This document shows, one piece after another, positions 54,023 to 63,517 of a stretch of DNA of 64,000 nt (position 1 is its first letter; the number at the start of each line of letters is the position of its first letter). Under the pieces are notes generated by a model that was not told the origin of the DNA, searched no databases, and saw only the letters and a program-made list of their open reading frames with translations. The position numbers and the translations under genes are program-made. This DNA is from an uncultured Neomegalonema sp. Its GTDB lineage: Bacteria; Pseudomonadota; Alphaproteobacteria; Rhodobacterales; Rhodobacteraceae. Where the stretch lies: the NCBI GenBank assembly GCA_938008165.1, contig CALLLP010000008.1, positions 248,001 to 312,000 of the forward strand, in the 5' to 3' direction.

Positions 54023-55662
54023 TCGGCGGCAATCCGGCTCGCGACCGGCGCGTTATCGCGGATCAACTTGTAAATGATCGCATCTTCCAGCGCCTGAAAG
54101 GATGCATCGACGATATTGGCGGAGACGCCCACGGTGGCCCATTGCGTTCCCTTCCCATCCGCACTGACGATCAGTACGCGGGTGACGGCTTCGGTGCCGG
54201 TTCCAATAATCCGCACCTTGAAATCGACCAGTTCCAGATCTTCGATAAAGCGTTGATACTTGCCCAGATCCTTTTGCAGCGCCCGGCTGAGCGCATTGAC
54301 CGGGCCTTGATCCTGCTGACTGGTCGGGTCGAGACTTTCGGAGGCGGAGATAAAGGTGTTGCCATCGACCCGTACCTTGACGACGGCTTCGGAGGCCGTG
54401 ACCTCCTCGCCCCGCGCATTGAAGCGCCGCTCGATGGTGACGCGATAGCGCTCGACAGTGAAATAATCGGGCATCTGGCCCAGAAACCCCCGCGCGAGCA
54501 GCACGAAACTGGCCTCTGCGCTGTCATAGGCAAAGCCGCACTCCTCCAGCCGTTTCACCTCGTCCAGCAGATGCGCGAGGCGGGGGTCATCGGCCTGCGC
54601 GTCGATTCCGGCTTCCGCAAGGCGCTTGAGAAGGTTGGACCGGCCCGCCTGATTGGACATCGGAATCACACGTGCATTGCCGACCCTTTCGGGGGGGATA
54701 TGTTCATAGGTGGTCGGGTCGCGCACGATGGCGGAGGCATGCAGGCCCGCCTTATGCGCGAATGCGGCCGCACCGATATAGGGGGCGTGGGGATCGGGCG
54801 CCCGGTTGAGAATATCGTCCAGCAAATGCGAGACACGGGGCAGATGGGCGAGGCGCTCATGGCTAACCCCCGTCTCAAACCGCTCCGCATAGGGCGATTT
54901 TAACAACAGAGTCGGGATCAGGGTGACGAGATTGGCGTTGCCGCATCGCTCCCCCAAACCGTTGAGCGTGCCCTGAATCTGGCGCGCCCCTGCATCAATG
55001 GCGGCAAGGGTATTGGCGACGGCATTGCCGGTATCATCATGGGTGTGGATGCCGATACGATCCCCGCCAAAGCGGTCGCAGACCGCCGCTGTGATGCGAT
55101 GCACCTCCGCCGGGAGCGTGCCACCATTGGTATCGCACAGAATCGCCCAGCGCGCCCCTGCATCAAGCGCCGCCGCGAGACAGTCGAATGCATAGGCCGG
55201 ATCAGCCTTGTACCCATCGAAGAAATGCTCGGCATCGAACAGCGCCTCGCGCCCCTGCGCGACGCAATGGGCGATGGAGGCGCGGATATTGTCGAGATTT
55301 TCGTCCTTCGTGATCCGCAGGGCGGTTTCGACATGGAAAACATGAGTCTTGCCGACGAGGCACACGGTTTTCGTGCCCGCATTGAGCACCCCCGCCAGCG
55401 TCTCGTCATTTTCGGCGGAGCGACCCGCGCGCTTGGTCATGCCGAACGCAAGGAATGTCGCATGGGCCGGTTTTGGTGGATGGGCGAAAACCTCCGTATC
55501 GACCGGGTTCGCGCCGGGCCAGCCCCCTTCGATATAATCGATGCCGAGATCATCGAGGGCGGCAGCGATGCGGTGCTTGTCGGCAGCGGAGAAATCGACG
55601 CCTTGGGTCTGTTGCCCGTCGCGCAGGGTTGTGTCGAAAAGGAAGAGGCGTTCGCGGCTCAT
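54019..55662 (-). CDS. cimA: citramalate synthase
   Basis: Condenses pyruvate and acetyl-CoA to (R)-citramalate, an entry to isoleucine synthesis. The 547-residue product has FDTTLRDGQQTQGVDF with the catalytic start, GIHTHDDTGNAVANTLAAIDAGARQIQGTLNGLGERCGN (HxH metal motif), and AAFAHKAGLHASAI, then a C-terminal LeuA-type allosteric domain. The length and the DGQQTQG opening favour CimA over 2-isopropylmalate synthase. It lies 6 bases after the 93-residue gene and overlaps the next gene by ATGA. Confidence 0.88.
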   Translation of the reverse strand: MSRERLFLFDTTLRDGQQTQGVDFSAADKHRIAAALDDLGIDYIEGGWPGANPVDTEVFAHPPKPAHATFLAFGMTKRAGRSAENDETLAGVLNAGTKTVCLVGKTHVFHVETALRITKDENLDNIRASIAHCVAQGREALFDAEHFFDGYKADPAYAFDCLAAALDAGARWAILCDTNGGTLPAEVHRITAAVCDRFGGDRIGIHTHDDTGNAVANTLAAIDAGARQIQGTLNGLGERCGNANLVTLIPTLLLKSPYAERFETGVSHERLAHLPRVSHLLDDILNRAPDPHAPYIGAAAFAHKAGLHASAIVRDPTTYEHIPPERVGNARVIPMSNQAGRSNLLKRLAEAGIDAQADDPRLAHLLDEVKRLEECGFAYDSAEASFVLLARGFLGQMPDYFTVERYRVTIERRFNARGEEVTASEAVVKVRVDGNTFISASESLDPTSQQDQGPVNALSRALQKDLGKYQRFIEDLELVDFKVRIIGTGTEAVTRVLIVSADGKGTQWATVGVSANIVDASFQALEDAIIYKLIRDNAPVASRIAAE

Positions 55663-55668
55663 TGGGTT

Positions 55669-55950
55669 TTACTCGTGGTAACGGCGAAGGGTATCGGGCA
55701 TAGGCGTGCGCTCGATGGCGATGGCAAGGTCTTGGGCATCGCGGGTATCGAATTCGACCCCCGCGCCCGCCGTAATTCGCACGCCAATGCCGATCTGCGA
55801 ACAATACTGCCCCACGCGGTCACGGGGCCGGAACCCTTCTGCCGCGATACAGGATTCGAGCGCCCGCTTGACCCGCTCGACCGTATTCTCGTCGCGCACA
55901 GCCCGCTCACGGGCGGCGGCGGCGGCGGTGCGGAAACCGGGATCAGACAT
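55669..55950 (-). CDS. 93-residue hypothetical protein between cysS and cimA
   Basis: A small soluble protein, predicted helical at the N terminus ([34 protein letters not shown]) followed by a short strand-rich domain ([25 protein letters not shown]) and a short helix. Two cysteines. No family recognised. The ATG at 55950 overlaps the cysS stop by 8 bases and the stop lies 6 bases before cimA, so it is firmly inside the operon, which supports it being a real gene. Confidence 0.65.
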   Translation of the reverse strand: MSDPGFRTAAAAARERAVRDENTVERVKRALESCIAAEGFRPRDRVGQYCSQIGIGVRITAGAGVEFDTRDAQDLAIAIERTPMPDTLRRYHE

Positions 55951-57313
55951 CGGATGGCTCCGGCAGTTTGGATGCGTCAAAGGCCGGGGTGAGGGACCAT
56001 TCAGCGCCCTGCGGCGTATCCTTGATCTCGATGCCCGCATTGATGAGGGTATCGCGGACCATATCGGAGCGGGCGAAATCCTTCGCCGCCTTGGCCGCCG
56101 CGCGATCCGACAAAAGGGCCTCGATCCGGGAGGACAGGTCATCATCCGCATCGGGCATCGCGTCCCATCCGCCAAGATCATCCCCAAGCAAGCCCAACAC
56201 CGCCGCCCCCGTGCGCAGGCCGACAGCATCGCCGTCATGTGCCAGCCGATGCAGCGCCGCGATGGCAAGCGGCGTATTGAGATCGTCGGACACGGCAGCC
56301 CGTATCGGCTCCGGCAGATCACCGGCCTCGACACCCGCCACAATCCCTCGCCATTTCCTGAGCGTTTTTTCCACCTCACCGAGAGCCTTTTCCGTCAGGT
56401 CCATCGGTGAGCGGTAATGGGTCGACAGAATCAGGAAACGCAGCACTTCGCCGGGAACGCCCCGGTTCAGAAAATCATTGACCATGCGAAAATTACCAAG
56501 GGACTTGGCCATCTTCTTGCCATCGACCTTGATCATCTCGTTATGCATCCAGACGGTCGCGAAATCATGGCCTGCGCAGCGGCTTTGAGCGCATTCATTT
56601 TCGTGGTGCGGAAAGGCCAAGTCGATGCCGCCGCCATGGATATCGAACCGCTCGCCGAACAATTCCCCCGCCATGGCGGAGCACTCGATATGCCAGCCGG
56701 GGCGACCCGTGCCCCAAGGGCTGTCCCATCCGGGTTGATCGCCGGTGGAGGGTTTCCAGAGCACGAAATCCATGGGGTCACGTTTATAGGGGGCCACCTC
56801 GACCCGTGCCCCGGCGCGCATATCGTCCAGATTTCGGCGGGCGAGCGTGCCGTATTCCGGATCGGTGGCGACCTCGAACAAGACATGCCCTTCCGCCGCA
56901 TAGGCATGGCCGCGCGCGATCAAATCCTCGATCATCGCCACCATCTGCGCGATATAATCGGTCGCGCGGGGTTCATGATCGGGGCGGAGCGCGCCGAGCG
57001 CGTCCATATCCTCGTGATACCAGCCGATTGTCTCATCGGTGATATCGCGGATCGAGCGGCCCGTTTCGGCGGCCTTGGCGTTGATCTTGTCGTCTACATC
57101 GGTGAAATTGCGGGCATAGGTGACATGCTCTTCGCCGTATTCATGGCGCAGCAGCCGGTACAGCACGTCAAACACCACAACGGGCCGCGCATTGCCGATA
57201 TGCGCGCGGTCATAGACCGTCGGCCCGCAGACATACATCCGTATATCCGCCGGATCGAGCGGCACGAAGTCTTCCTTCGCGCGGGTCTTGGTGTTGTACA
57301 GCCTGATGGCCAT
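55943..57313 (-). CDS. cysS: cysteine-tRNA ligase
   Basis: Charges tRNA-Cys. The 456-residue product has [19 protein letters not shown] (zinc Cys29 and the HIGN motif), [21 protein letters not shown] and [10 protein letters not shown] (remaining zinc ligands), and KMAKSLGNF (the KMSKS signature). The ATG at 57313 follows AAGGGAGG; the upstream Met at 57346 is not needed. It is followed by a tiny gene and cimA, and preceded by a small membrane protein gene. Confidence 0.95.
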   Translation of the reverse strand: MAIRLYNTKTRAKEDFVPLDPADIRMYVCGPTVYDRAHIGNARPVVVFDVLYRLLRHEYGEEHVTYARNFTDVDDKINAKAAETGRSIRDITDETIGWYHEDMDALGALRPDHEPRATDYIAQMVAMIEDLIARGHAYAAEGHVLFEVATDPEYGTLARRNLDDMRAGARVEVAPYKRDPMDFVLWKPSTGDQPGWDSPWGTGRPGWHIECSAMAGELFGERFDIHGGGIDLAFPHHENECAQSRCAGHDFATVWMHNEMIKVDGKKMAKSLGNFRMVNDFLNRGVPGEVLRFLILSTHYRSPMDLTEKALGEVEKTLRKWRGIVAGVEAGDLPEPIRAAVSDDLNTPLAIAALHRLAHDGDAVGLRTGAAVLGLLGDDLGGWDAMPDADDDLSSRIEALLSDRAAAKAAKDFARSDMVRDTLINAGIEIKDTPQGAEWSLTPAFDASKLPEPSDV

Positions 57314-57436
57314 GCGTCGTCCTCCCTTGCGGCGACGCTGTAGCATTCAGAAAGGGCGAATGAAAACGGGCCGCAGACGATATGTCAGCGGATAATGCAG
57401 CGAGCGATGATGATCGGTGCGGGTGTCATGGTGGCG

Positions 57437-57715
57437 TTATGGCTTTGGCGGGCGGGTCTCGTCAAGCGGTTCGTCAACCACGACGTATTCCGCATCGATT
57501 GTGCCGCCCTGACCCTGTGATGCGCCCCCGGCTCGCATCCGGGCATGATGCGCCTCGAATTCCTTTTGCATCTTGCCCATCTTCCACCGTCCAAACAGGT
57601 ACAGGATGGGCGCGAGCACGAGCAACGCGACGAAAATAATCGTGCCAAGCCAGATCGCGATAGCCAGCACACCGATGCCGCCAATACCGGCGGCGATTTT
57701 CTGGAACGGGTTCAT
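57437..57715 (-). CDS. 92-residue single-span membrane protein
   Basis: A small protein with a membrane helix (about 15-43) and a basic, Gly-rich cytoplasmic tail (GRWKMGKMQKEFEAHHARMRAGGASQGQGG) ending in DETRPPKP. Family not recognised, although short membrane proteins of this layout are common. The ATG at 57715 lies 58 bases downstream of the gltX stop. It precedes cysS by 123 bases. Function unknown. Confidence 0.6.
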   Translation of the reverse strand: MNPFQKIAAGIGGIGVLAIAIWLGTIIFVALLVLAPILYLFGRWKMGKMQKEFEAHHARMRAGGASQGQGGTIDAEYVVVDEPLDETRPPKP

Positions 57716-57773
57716 GGCATCAATATAGGATGCAAATTCCCCGCCCGAAAGCCCTTGCGATCGGTGCCCCGCA

Positions 57774-59087
57774 TCAACGGCGCAGCAGGGGCAGCAGGGT
57801 GGCCATGTCCGGGCCATTGCTGCGCCCCGTCAACGCCTTGCGCAGAGGCATGAACAATCCCTTGCCCTTGCGGCCCGTCTCGGCCTTCAGCGCCCCGGTG
57901 ACGGCTTTCCATGTCTCGCCGGTCCAGGGTTTTGCGGCCTCCAGCGCCGCCATCGCGCGCTCGACATAATCGGCATCTTCCGCATCGATCACCGGGTCGA
58001 TCCCGCCATTCAGGATCGTCGCCCAGACCGCGATTTCGTCGAGCGCGGTAATGTTCTCGCGGATGACGAGCCAGAACGCCTCCGCATCCTCATCGGGCAC
58101 CCCGGCCACGCGCAGGCGATCGGCCACATCGCCATAGGGCTTGACGTGCAGCGCCTTGGTGTTGAGGAGCGTCAATTCGTCATCGCTGAACCGGGCCGGA
58201 GCGCGGCCAAAGCGGGAAAGGTCGAACCCTTCGATCAATTCTGCATGGGTGGTGCGCGGCTCGATGGGATCGGATGACCCAAGACGCGCCATATAGGACA
58301 GCAGGGCCAGCGGCTCGACCCCCGCCTCTCGGATGGATTCGAGAGTCAGGGAGCCAAGGCGCTTCGACAGGCCCGCCCCGTCGGCATCGACCAAGAGCGA
58401 ATGATGCGCAAAGCCCGTGGGCGCGCCGCTCATCGCATCAAAAATCTGGATCTGCGTTGCGGTATTCGTGACATGATCCTCGCCCCGGATGACATCGGTG
58501 ACGTTGAAATCAATGTCATCGCATACGCTGCACAGCGTGTAGAGATACCCGCCATCCTCGCGGATCAACACGGGATCGGAAACCGAGGCGCAATCGACAG
58601 TCGTTTCGCCCCGAATCCCATCCACCCATGTCACCCGCTGCTGATCGAGCTTGAACCGCCAATGGGGGCGACGGCCCTGTGCCTCCAGCTCCGCACGATC
58701 CGCATCGGTCAGTTTGAGCGCGGCGCGGTCATAGACCGGCGGCCTGCCCGCCTGCCGCTGATATTTACGGCGCAGGTCAAGCTCCGTCGCGGTTTCATAG
58801 GCGGGGTAGAGCCGCCCATCCGCCCGCAGCGCATCGGCGGCGGCGTTATAGCGATCCATGCGCTCGGACTGACGCTCGAAACGGTCCCAGCCGAGGCCCA
58901 GCCAGTCGAGATCACGCTTGATCGCCTCGACATATTCCTCGCGTGAGCGCTCCGCATCGGTATCATCGATGCGCAGGATGAACGCTCCGCCCTGCTTGCG
59001 CGCATAGAGCCAGTTGAGCAATGCGGGGCGAAGATTGCCGACATGCAGGCGACCTGTCGGCGATGGGGCAAAGCGGGTTACGGTCAT
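57774..59087 (-). CDS. gltX: glutamate-tRNA ligase
   Basis: Charges tRNA with glutamate. The 437-residue protein has the HIGH-type motif in FAPSPTGRLHVGNLRPALLNW and the KMSKS equivalent GLSKRLGSLT, plus VTDVIRGEDHVTNT and HSLLVDADG, all canonical class I GluRS sequence. It is of the shorter (about 440-residue) form. The ATG at 59087 is well placed. Alphaproteobacteria often carry a second gltX and an amidotransferase GatCAB; whether this copy is discriminating cannot be told. Confidence 0.92.
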   Translation of the reverse strand: MTVTRFAPSPTGRLHVGNLRPALLNWLYARKQGGAFILRIDDTDAERSREEYVEAIKRDLDWLGLGWDRFERQSERMDRYNAAADALRADGRLYPAYETATELDLRRKYQRQAGRPPVYDRAALKLTDADRAELEAQGRRPHWRFKLDQQRVTWVDGIRGETTVDCASVSDPVLIREDGGYLYTLCSVCDDIDFNVTDVIRGEDHVTNTATQIQIFDAMSGAPTGFAHHSLLVDADGAGLSKRLGSLTLESIREAGVEPLALLSYMARLGSSDPIEPRTTHAELIEGFDLSRFGRAPARFSDDELTLLNTKALHVKPYGDVADRLRVAGVPDEDAEAFWLVIRENITALDEIAVWATILNGGIDPVIDAEDADYVERAMAALEAAKPWTGETWKAVTGALKAETGRKGKGLFMPLRKALTGRSNGPDMATLLPLLRR

Positions 59088-59147
59088 CGGGTTCCTTTCA
59101 TCGCGCCTGCCCTCGCAAGCGGGCGTGTCGCCGCTACATATAGCGCC

Positions 59148-59540
59148 ATGACACCCGCGCCAAGCATCGCCGACCTAGAACGCCTCGCCGAACGGGCTTT
59201 TCTTTCCTTGCCCGATGGCGTTCGGGCGCGCTGCGATACGCTGATCCTGCGCGTGGAAGAAGAAGCGGATGACGAAACGCTTGCCGCAATGCAGATCGAG
59301 AACCCCTATGAGCTGACCGGCCTGTATGACGGGGTTCCCCTGACCGAGAAAAGCGTCTCCGACCCCGTGCCGCGACCGGATGTGGTCTGGCTCTATCGCC
59401 GGGCGATTCTGTGGGAATGGGTCGAGCGGGGCGACGTGACGCTGGAACAGCTTGTCACCCATGTCGTCGTGCATGAAATCGCGCATCACCTCGGATGGAC
59501 GGATGACGACATTGCGGCCATCGATCGCTGGTGGGAATAA
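59148..59540 (+). CDS. zincin-like metallopeptidase family protein
   Basis: A 130-residue protein with the zinc-binding motif HEIAHHLGW near residue 110, the HExxH core expected of minimal metallopeptidases annotated as DUF1025/zincin-like. Upstream are PDVVWLYRRAILWEWVERGDV and ENPYELTGLYDG, also shared. The ATG at 59148 lies inside the divergent region with gltX; a longer reading is a shadow of gltX. Activity is inferred from the motif only. Confidence 0.75.
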   Translation: MTPAPSIADLERLAERAFLSLPDGVRARCDTLILRVEEEADDETLAAMQIENPYELTGLYDGVPLTEKSVSDPVPRPDVVWLYRRAILWEWVERGDVTLEQLVTHVVVHEIAHHLGWTDDDIAAIDRWWE

Positions 59541-59632
59541 CGCTCAGGGTAACCGTGCCGAAAATACGCTTGACGCCACCGCCCCGCGAATGGTGAGGAC
59601 GACGCTGTAATCGCAGTGCAGGAGCGGGTGCC

Positions 59633-60793
59633 ATGCAATTCGGACTGACCGAAGAACAGGAAATGATCGTCGCCACCGTCCGCCGGTTCGTGGAGGAGGA
59701 AATCTATCCCCACGAGGCCGAAGTCGAGCGCACCGGCATCGTCCCCCCCGATCTGGCCCACGCGATCAAGACCAAGACGCAGGAGCTGGGCTTTTATGCC
59801 TGCAACTTCCCGGAGGAGGTGGGCGGCGCGGGCCTGTCGCATCTGGAATTTGCATTGGTCGAGCGGGAATTGGGGCGCGGGTCGATGGCCCTGACGCATT
59901 TCTTCGGGCGGCCCCAGAATATCCTGATGGCCTGCGAAGGGGAGCAGCGTGAGCGCTATCTCCTGCCCGCCGTGCGGGGCGAGCGGATGGATGCACTGGC
60001 GATGACCGAACCCGATGCGGGATCGGATGTGCGGGGCATGAAATGCTTTGCAAAGCGCGACGGCGATGACTGGATCATCAATGGCACCAAGCATTTCATC
60101 TCCGGTGCCGACCATGCGGATTTCATCATCTGCTTCATCGCGACCGGCGTAGACGACACACCCAAAGGCCCGAAAAAGCGCATCACCGCCTTTCTCGTCG
60201 ATCGCGGCACCCCCGGTTTCGAGATCGCGGATGGGTATGAGAGCGTCTCCCATCGCGGATACAAGAACATGATCCTGCGATTCGAGGAATGTCGCCTGCC
60301 GAATGCACAGGTGCTGGGCGCAGTGGATGGCGGCTTTGCGGTGATGAACGAATGGCTCTATGCCACGCGCATCACGGTTGCGACGATGGCCGTGGGCCGG
60401 GCGCGGCGGGTCTTTGACTATGCCCTGAACTACGCCGCCGAGCGCGAACAATTCGGCCAGAAGATCGGCAAGTTTCAGGGCGTCGGCTTCAAGCTGGCCG
60501 ATATGATCACCGAAATCGACGCCGCCGACTGGCTGACGCTGGCTTCGGCATGGCGGTTGGACGAGGGCCTGCCCGCCAATCGCGAGATTGCCTCCGCCAA
60601 GCTGTACGCCTCCGAAATGCTCGCCCGCGTTACGGATGAAGCCATCGCCATCCATGGCGGCATGGGATTGATGAACGACCTGCCGCTGGAACGCTTTTGG
60701 CGCGACGCACGGGTCGAGCGCATCTGGGACGGCACCTCGGAAATCCAGCGCCATATCATCAGCCGCGAGATGCTCAGGCCCCTCGGAGCGTAA
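59633..60793 (+). CDS. acyl-CoA dehydrogenase
   Basis: FAD-dependent flavoenzyme that forms 2-enoyl-CoA, 386 residues. Conserved parts are MTEPDAGSDVRGM (FAD-binding), GTKHFISGADHADF, VSHRGYKNMILRFEECRLP, QFGQKIGKFQGVGFKLADM and the C-terminal GGMGLMNDLPLERFWRDARVERIWDGTSEIQRHI. Length and layout match short/branched-chain types. CAGGAG precedes the ATG at 59633. It stands alone, convergent with an SDR gene. Confidence 0.9.
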   Translation: MQFGLTEEQEMIVATVRRFVEEEIYPHEAEVERTGIVPPDLAHAIKTKTQELGFYACNFPEEVGGAGLSHLEFALVERELGRGSMALTHFFGRPQNILMACEGEQRERYLLPAVRGERMDALAMTEPDAGSDVRGMKCFAKRDGDDWIINGTKHFISGADHADFIICFIATGVDDTPKGPKKRITAFLVDRGTPGFEIADGYESVSHRGYKNMILRFEECRLPNAQVLGAVDGGFAVMNEWLYATRITVATMAVGRARRVFDYALNYAAEREQFGQKIGKFQGVGFKLADMITEIDAADWLTLASAWRLDEGLPANREIASAKLYASEMLARVTDEAIAIHGGMGLMNDLPLERFWRDARVERIWDGTSEIQRHIISREMLRPLGA

Positions 60794-60836
60794 CATCGCG
60801 TCGCGTGCCGCCGCGAGCCGCGCCCCGGCCCCCGCG

Positions 60837-61622
60837 TCAATCCTTGTCCATGCCCATCGCCTTACGGCCCAGCGCGATGTACCATTTCGCGGGCAGCAGA
60901 CGAAACGCCTTGAGCATGAAGGAAAAGCGACGGGGGAAGGTGATCTCGAATTTCTTGGTTTTGAGACCCTCGACGATGCGTTTCGCCGCCTCGTCCGTCT
61001 GCATCAGGAACGGCATGTCGAAATCATTCACCGAGGTCGCGTCCGTCTCCACGAAACCGGGACAGATCAGCGAAATCCGTACGCCCTCAGGATAGAGATT
61101 ATAGGCCAGCGCCTCGGCCATATTGATCAGCGCGGCCTTGGTCGCCCCATAGGCCCCGGCCTTCGGCAACCCCCGGTATCCGGCCACCGATGCCACGAGC
61201 GCGAGGCATCCCCGGTTCTTCGCCAGCATCCCCTGCATCGCGGGAACAAGACCGTTGACCACCCCTTGCAGATTCACGTCGAAATGCTTCTTCGCATCCT
61301 CAACGTTGAATTCCTGTGCCGTCATCGGGATATAGACACCCGCATTCAGGATCGCGAGGGCGAGGCCGTGATCCGCCTCGATCCGCGCGACGATATCCGC
61401 CATCGCCTCCGGGTCGGTTACATCGCCGGGGGCCACGATGATCTTGCCGCCCGATCCTTCGGCCATCTCGCGCAGCTTTTCCTCGCTGCGCGCGGTGACA
61501 TAGACGGTCCAGCCATCCGCCACCAGCCGCATCGCAACCGCCTTGCCAATCCCCGCACTCGCCCCGGTCAGCCATGCGGCCCCGTGGCCGGGACGGGGGA
61601 TATAATCGGCACCGCTGCTCAT
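60837..61622 (-). CDS. SDR family NAD(P)-dependent oxidoreductase
   Basis: A 261-residue SDR with AWLTGASAGIGKAVAMRL as the cofactor loop, ILNAGVY in place of NAG, CLALVASVAGYRG with the catalytic Ser and YGATKAALINMAEAL containing YxxxK. The C terminus diverges into an extra basic segment (RRFSFMLKAFRLLPAKWY). AGGAG precedes the ATG at 61622. It is downstream of a DUF6134-like gene on the same strand, 27 bases after it. Confidence 0.85.
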   Translation of the reverse strand: MSSGADYIPRPGHGAAWLTGASAGIGKAVAMRLVADGWTVYVTARSEEKLREMAEGSGGKIIVAPGDVTDPEAMADIVARIEADHGLALAILNAGVYIPMTAQEFNVEDAKKHFDVNLQGVVNGLVPAMQGMLAKNRGCLALVASVAGYRGLPKAGAYGATKAALINMAEALAYNLYPEGVRISLICPGFVETDATSVNDFDMPFLMQTDEAAKRIVEGLKTKKFEITFPRRFSFMLKAFRLLPAKWYIALGRKAMGMDKD

Positions 61623-61649
61623 CGACAGGCTCCTATGGGGTATGTCACG

Positions 61650-62318
61650 TCAGATCTGTAGCGCTCCGGTTTCGGAGATCATCTCCATGGTGGCCCGATC
61701 GCCCTTGGCGTCAAATGCCCCGCCAACCCATTCGCCCCGATCATCGTAGAACAGATCGATGGTGTAATCGGTGTTGTTCGTGGCCCGATAGGCGGTGGTG
61801 CCTGTCGGGGCCTCGTCGCTGATAATCTGCGACACGGTTACGGCCAGACGTTCGCCCGATTGCGTGCTGATCCACGGGCTTCGTTTCAGCGCCCCATTGC
61901 GCCAATAGCTTGCCGCCCCCGAAGACAGCGGAGCGGTCGCACTGCCGTCAAAAGACCCTTCGACCCGCAGCGCATCGCCATCGCGGGCGACCGTGACGAA
62001 ATGGGCATCCCCGTCATCGTCGCAGGTGCCGTTCATCGAGACCAGATTGCCCTGGGCGTCATAAACCTCGGTGCAGGTCAGCGCATAGCGATAGAGCGTG
62101 ATGATCCCCAGACCCTTGACGGCGATATCGATATCGCTGGTGGCCGTCATGCCCGTTGCGGTGCGCTGAACGGTCACGACGCTGCGGCCAATATCGGTCG
62201 TGCCGCGCAGAAAGCGAAAGCTGCGCGAGGCCCCCTGCTGCGCAAAGGCGGGAACAGCAGGCATCATCGACAGGGTTGCGGCGCCAGCGGCGAAAGAACG
62301 GCGAGTCAAAAGGGTCAT
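61650..62318 (-). CDS. Tat-exported DUF6134-like protein
   Basis: A 222-residue protein with an N-terminal twin-arginine motif (TRRSFAAGAATLSMMPAVPAFAQ) and a mature region that looks like a beta-rich domain (FLRGTTDIGRSVVTVQRTATGMTATSDIDI, YWRNGALKRSPWISTQSGERLAVTV, and the closing DFAKG-like GGAFDAKGDRATMEM). This matches the DUF6134 group; function unknown. I used the ATG at 62318 because the signal peptide begins there. Cotranscribed with the downstream SDR. Confidence 0.75.
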   Translation of the reverse strand: MTLLTRRSFAAGAATLSMMPAVPAFAQQGASRSFRFLRGTTDIGRSVVTVQRTATGMTATSDIDIAVKGLGIITLYRYALTCTEVYDAQGNLVSMNGTCDDDGDAHFVTVARDGDALRVEGSFDGSATAPLSSGAASYWRNGALKRSPWISTQSGERLAVTVSQIISDEAPTGTTAYRATNNTDYTIDLFYDDRGEWVGGAFDAKGDRATMEMISETGALQI

Positions 62319-62448
62319 TCTTGGGTTTCTCCATCGTGTCTGACGCTCATGTAATGCCGCTTTGTGGCGGAAACGGTCCAACGAAGTGTTTACGGGCGAA
62401 TTATCCGGCCCTAGGTATCTCGAAACCGAATTCAGGAAAGGATTTCCC

Positions 62449-63477
62449 ATGCGCCTCTGTGCCGATATGCCCGATGCCGTGGGCAACACACCCCTGATTC
62501 GCCTGCGCAAAGCATCCGAGATGACGGGCTGCGATATCTATGGCAAAGCCGAATTCATGAACCCCGGACAATCGGTCAAGGACCGTGCGGCCCTGTGGAT
62601 CATCCGCGATGCCATGGCAAAGGGGACGCTCAGACCCGGCGGCGTGATTGTCGAGGGAACGGCGGGCAATACCGGCATCGGGCTGACTCTGGTGGGCCGC
62701 GCGCTGGGGTTTTCGACCGTGATCGTCATCCCCGAAACCCAGAGCGACGAGAAAAAAGACGCCCTGCGCCTGTGCGGGGCCGAATTGATCGAAGTGCCCG
62801 CCCTGCCCTATCGCAACCCCGATAACTACGTGCATTATTCCGGGCGACTGGCCGCGACACTGGCCAAAACCGAACCGAATGGCGCGATCTGGGCGCAGCA
62901 ATTCGACAATGTCGCGAACCGTCAGGCCCATATCGATTCGACCGCCCCCGAAATCTGGGCGCAGACGGGGGGCAAGGTTGACGGATTCATCTGCGCCGCC
63001 GGATCGGGGGGCACAGTGGCCGGGGTCGCCATGGGATTACAGCCAAAGGGCGTCAAGGTCGGGATCGCGGACCCGGAGGGCGCGGCGCTCTACAGCTATT
63101 ACACGACCGGCGAACTGGCCTCCGAAGGGTCATCGGTCTCCGAAGGCATCGGACAGGGGCGCGTGACCGCCAATCTGGAAGGCTTCACCCCCGATTTCGC
63201 CTATCGCATCCCCGATTCGGAGGGGTTGGAGATCATGTTCGATCTGCTGGCGGAGGAGGGGCTGTGCATGGGTCTCTCCACCGGCATCAACATCGCCGGA
63301 GCCATGCGCATGGCCAAGGAAATGGGGCCGGGCCATACCATCGTGACGATCCTGTGCGATTATGGCTCGCGCTATCAGTCAAAGCTGTGGAACGCGGATT
63401 TCCTGCGCTCGAAAGGGCTGCCGACACCGGATTTTCTGGCGGCAAAGAGCGCGCGGCCAACGGTGTTCGAGGGGTAG
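62449..63477 (+). CDS. cysK: cysteine synthase A-like enzyme
   Basis: PLP enzyme that makes cysteine from O-acetylserine and sulfide. The 342-residue product has NPGQSVKDRAALWI with Lys44 as the Schiff base, the substrate loop EGTAGNTGIGL, and the C-terminal GLCMGLSTGINIAGAM. It is longer than the usual 310-320 residues and has GTAGNTG where classical CysK reads GTSGNTG, so it may belong to the group that can also accept other acceptors. AGGAAAGG precedes the ATG at 62449. Convergent with the agmatinase. Confidence 0.85.
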   Translation: MRLCADMPDAVGNTPLIRLRKASEMTGCDIYGKAEFMNPGQSVKDRAALWIIRDAMAKGTLRPGGVIVEGTAGNTGIGLTLVGRALGFSTVIVIPETQSDEKKDALRLCGAELIEVPALPYRNPDNYVHYSGRLAATLAKTEPNGAIWAQQFDNVANRQAHIDSTAPEIWAQTGGKVDGFICAAGSGGTVAGVAMGLQPKGVKVGIADPEGAALYSYYTTGELASEGSSVSEGIGQGRVTANLEGFTPDFAYRIPDSEGLEIMFDLLAEEGLCMGLSTGINIAGAMRMAKEMGPGHTIVTILCDYGSRYQSKLWNADFLRSKGLPTPDFLAAKSARPTVFEG

Positions 63478-63517
63478 GCCCCCCTTCCCGCTCACCCTTG
63501 AGGATCGGTGCGGGGCG

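Noticed and set aside
59486-60796. 436-residue minus-strand frame opposite the acyl-CoA dehydrogenase
   Set aside because: Antisense of a clear flavoenzyme gene, no ribosome site and no domain.
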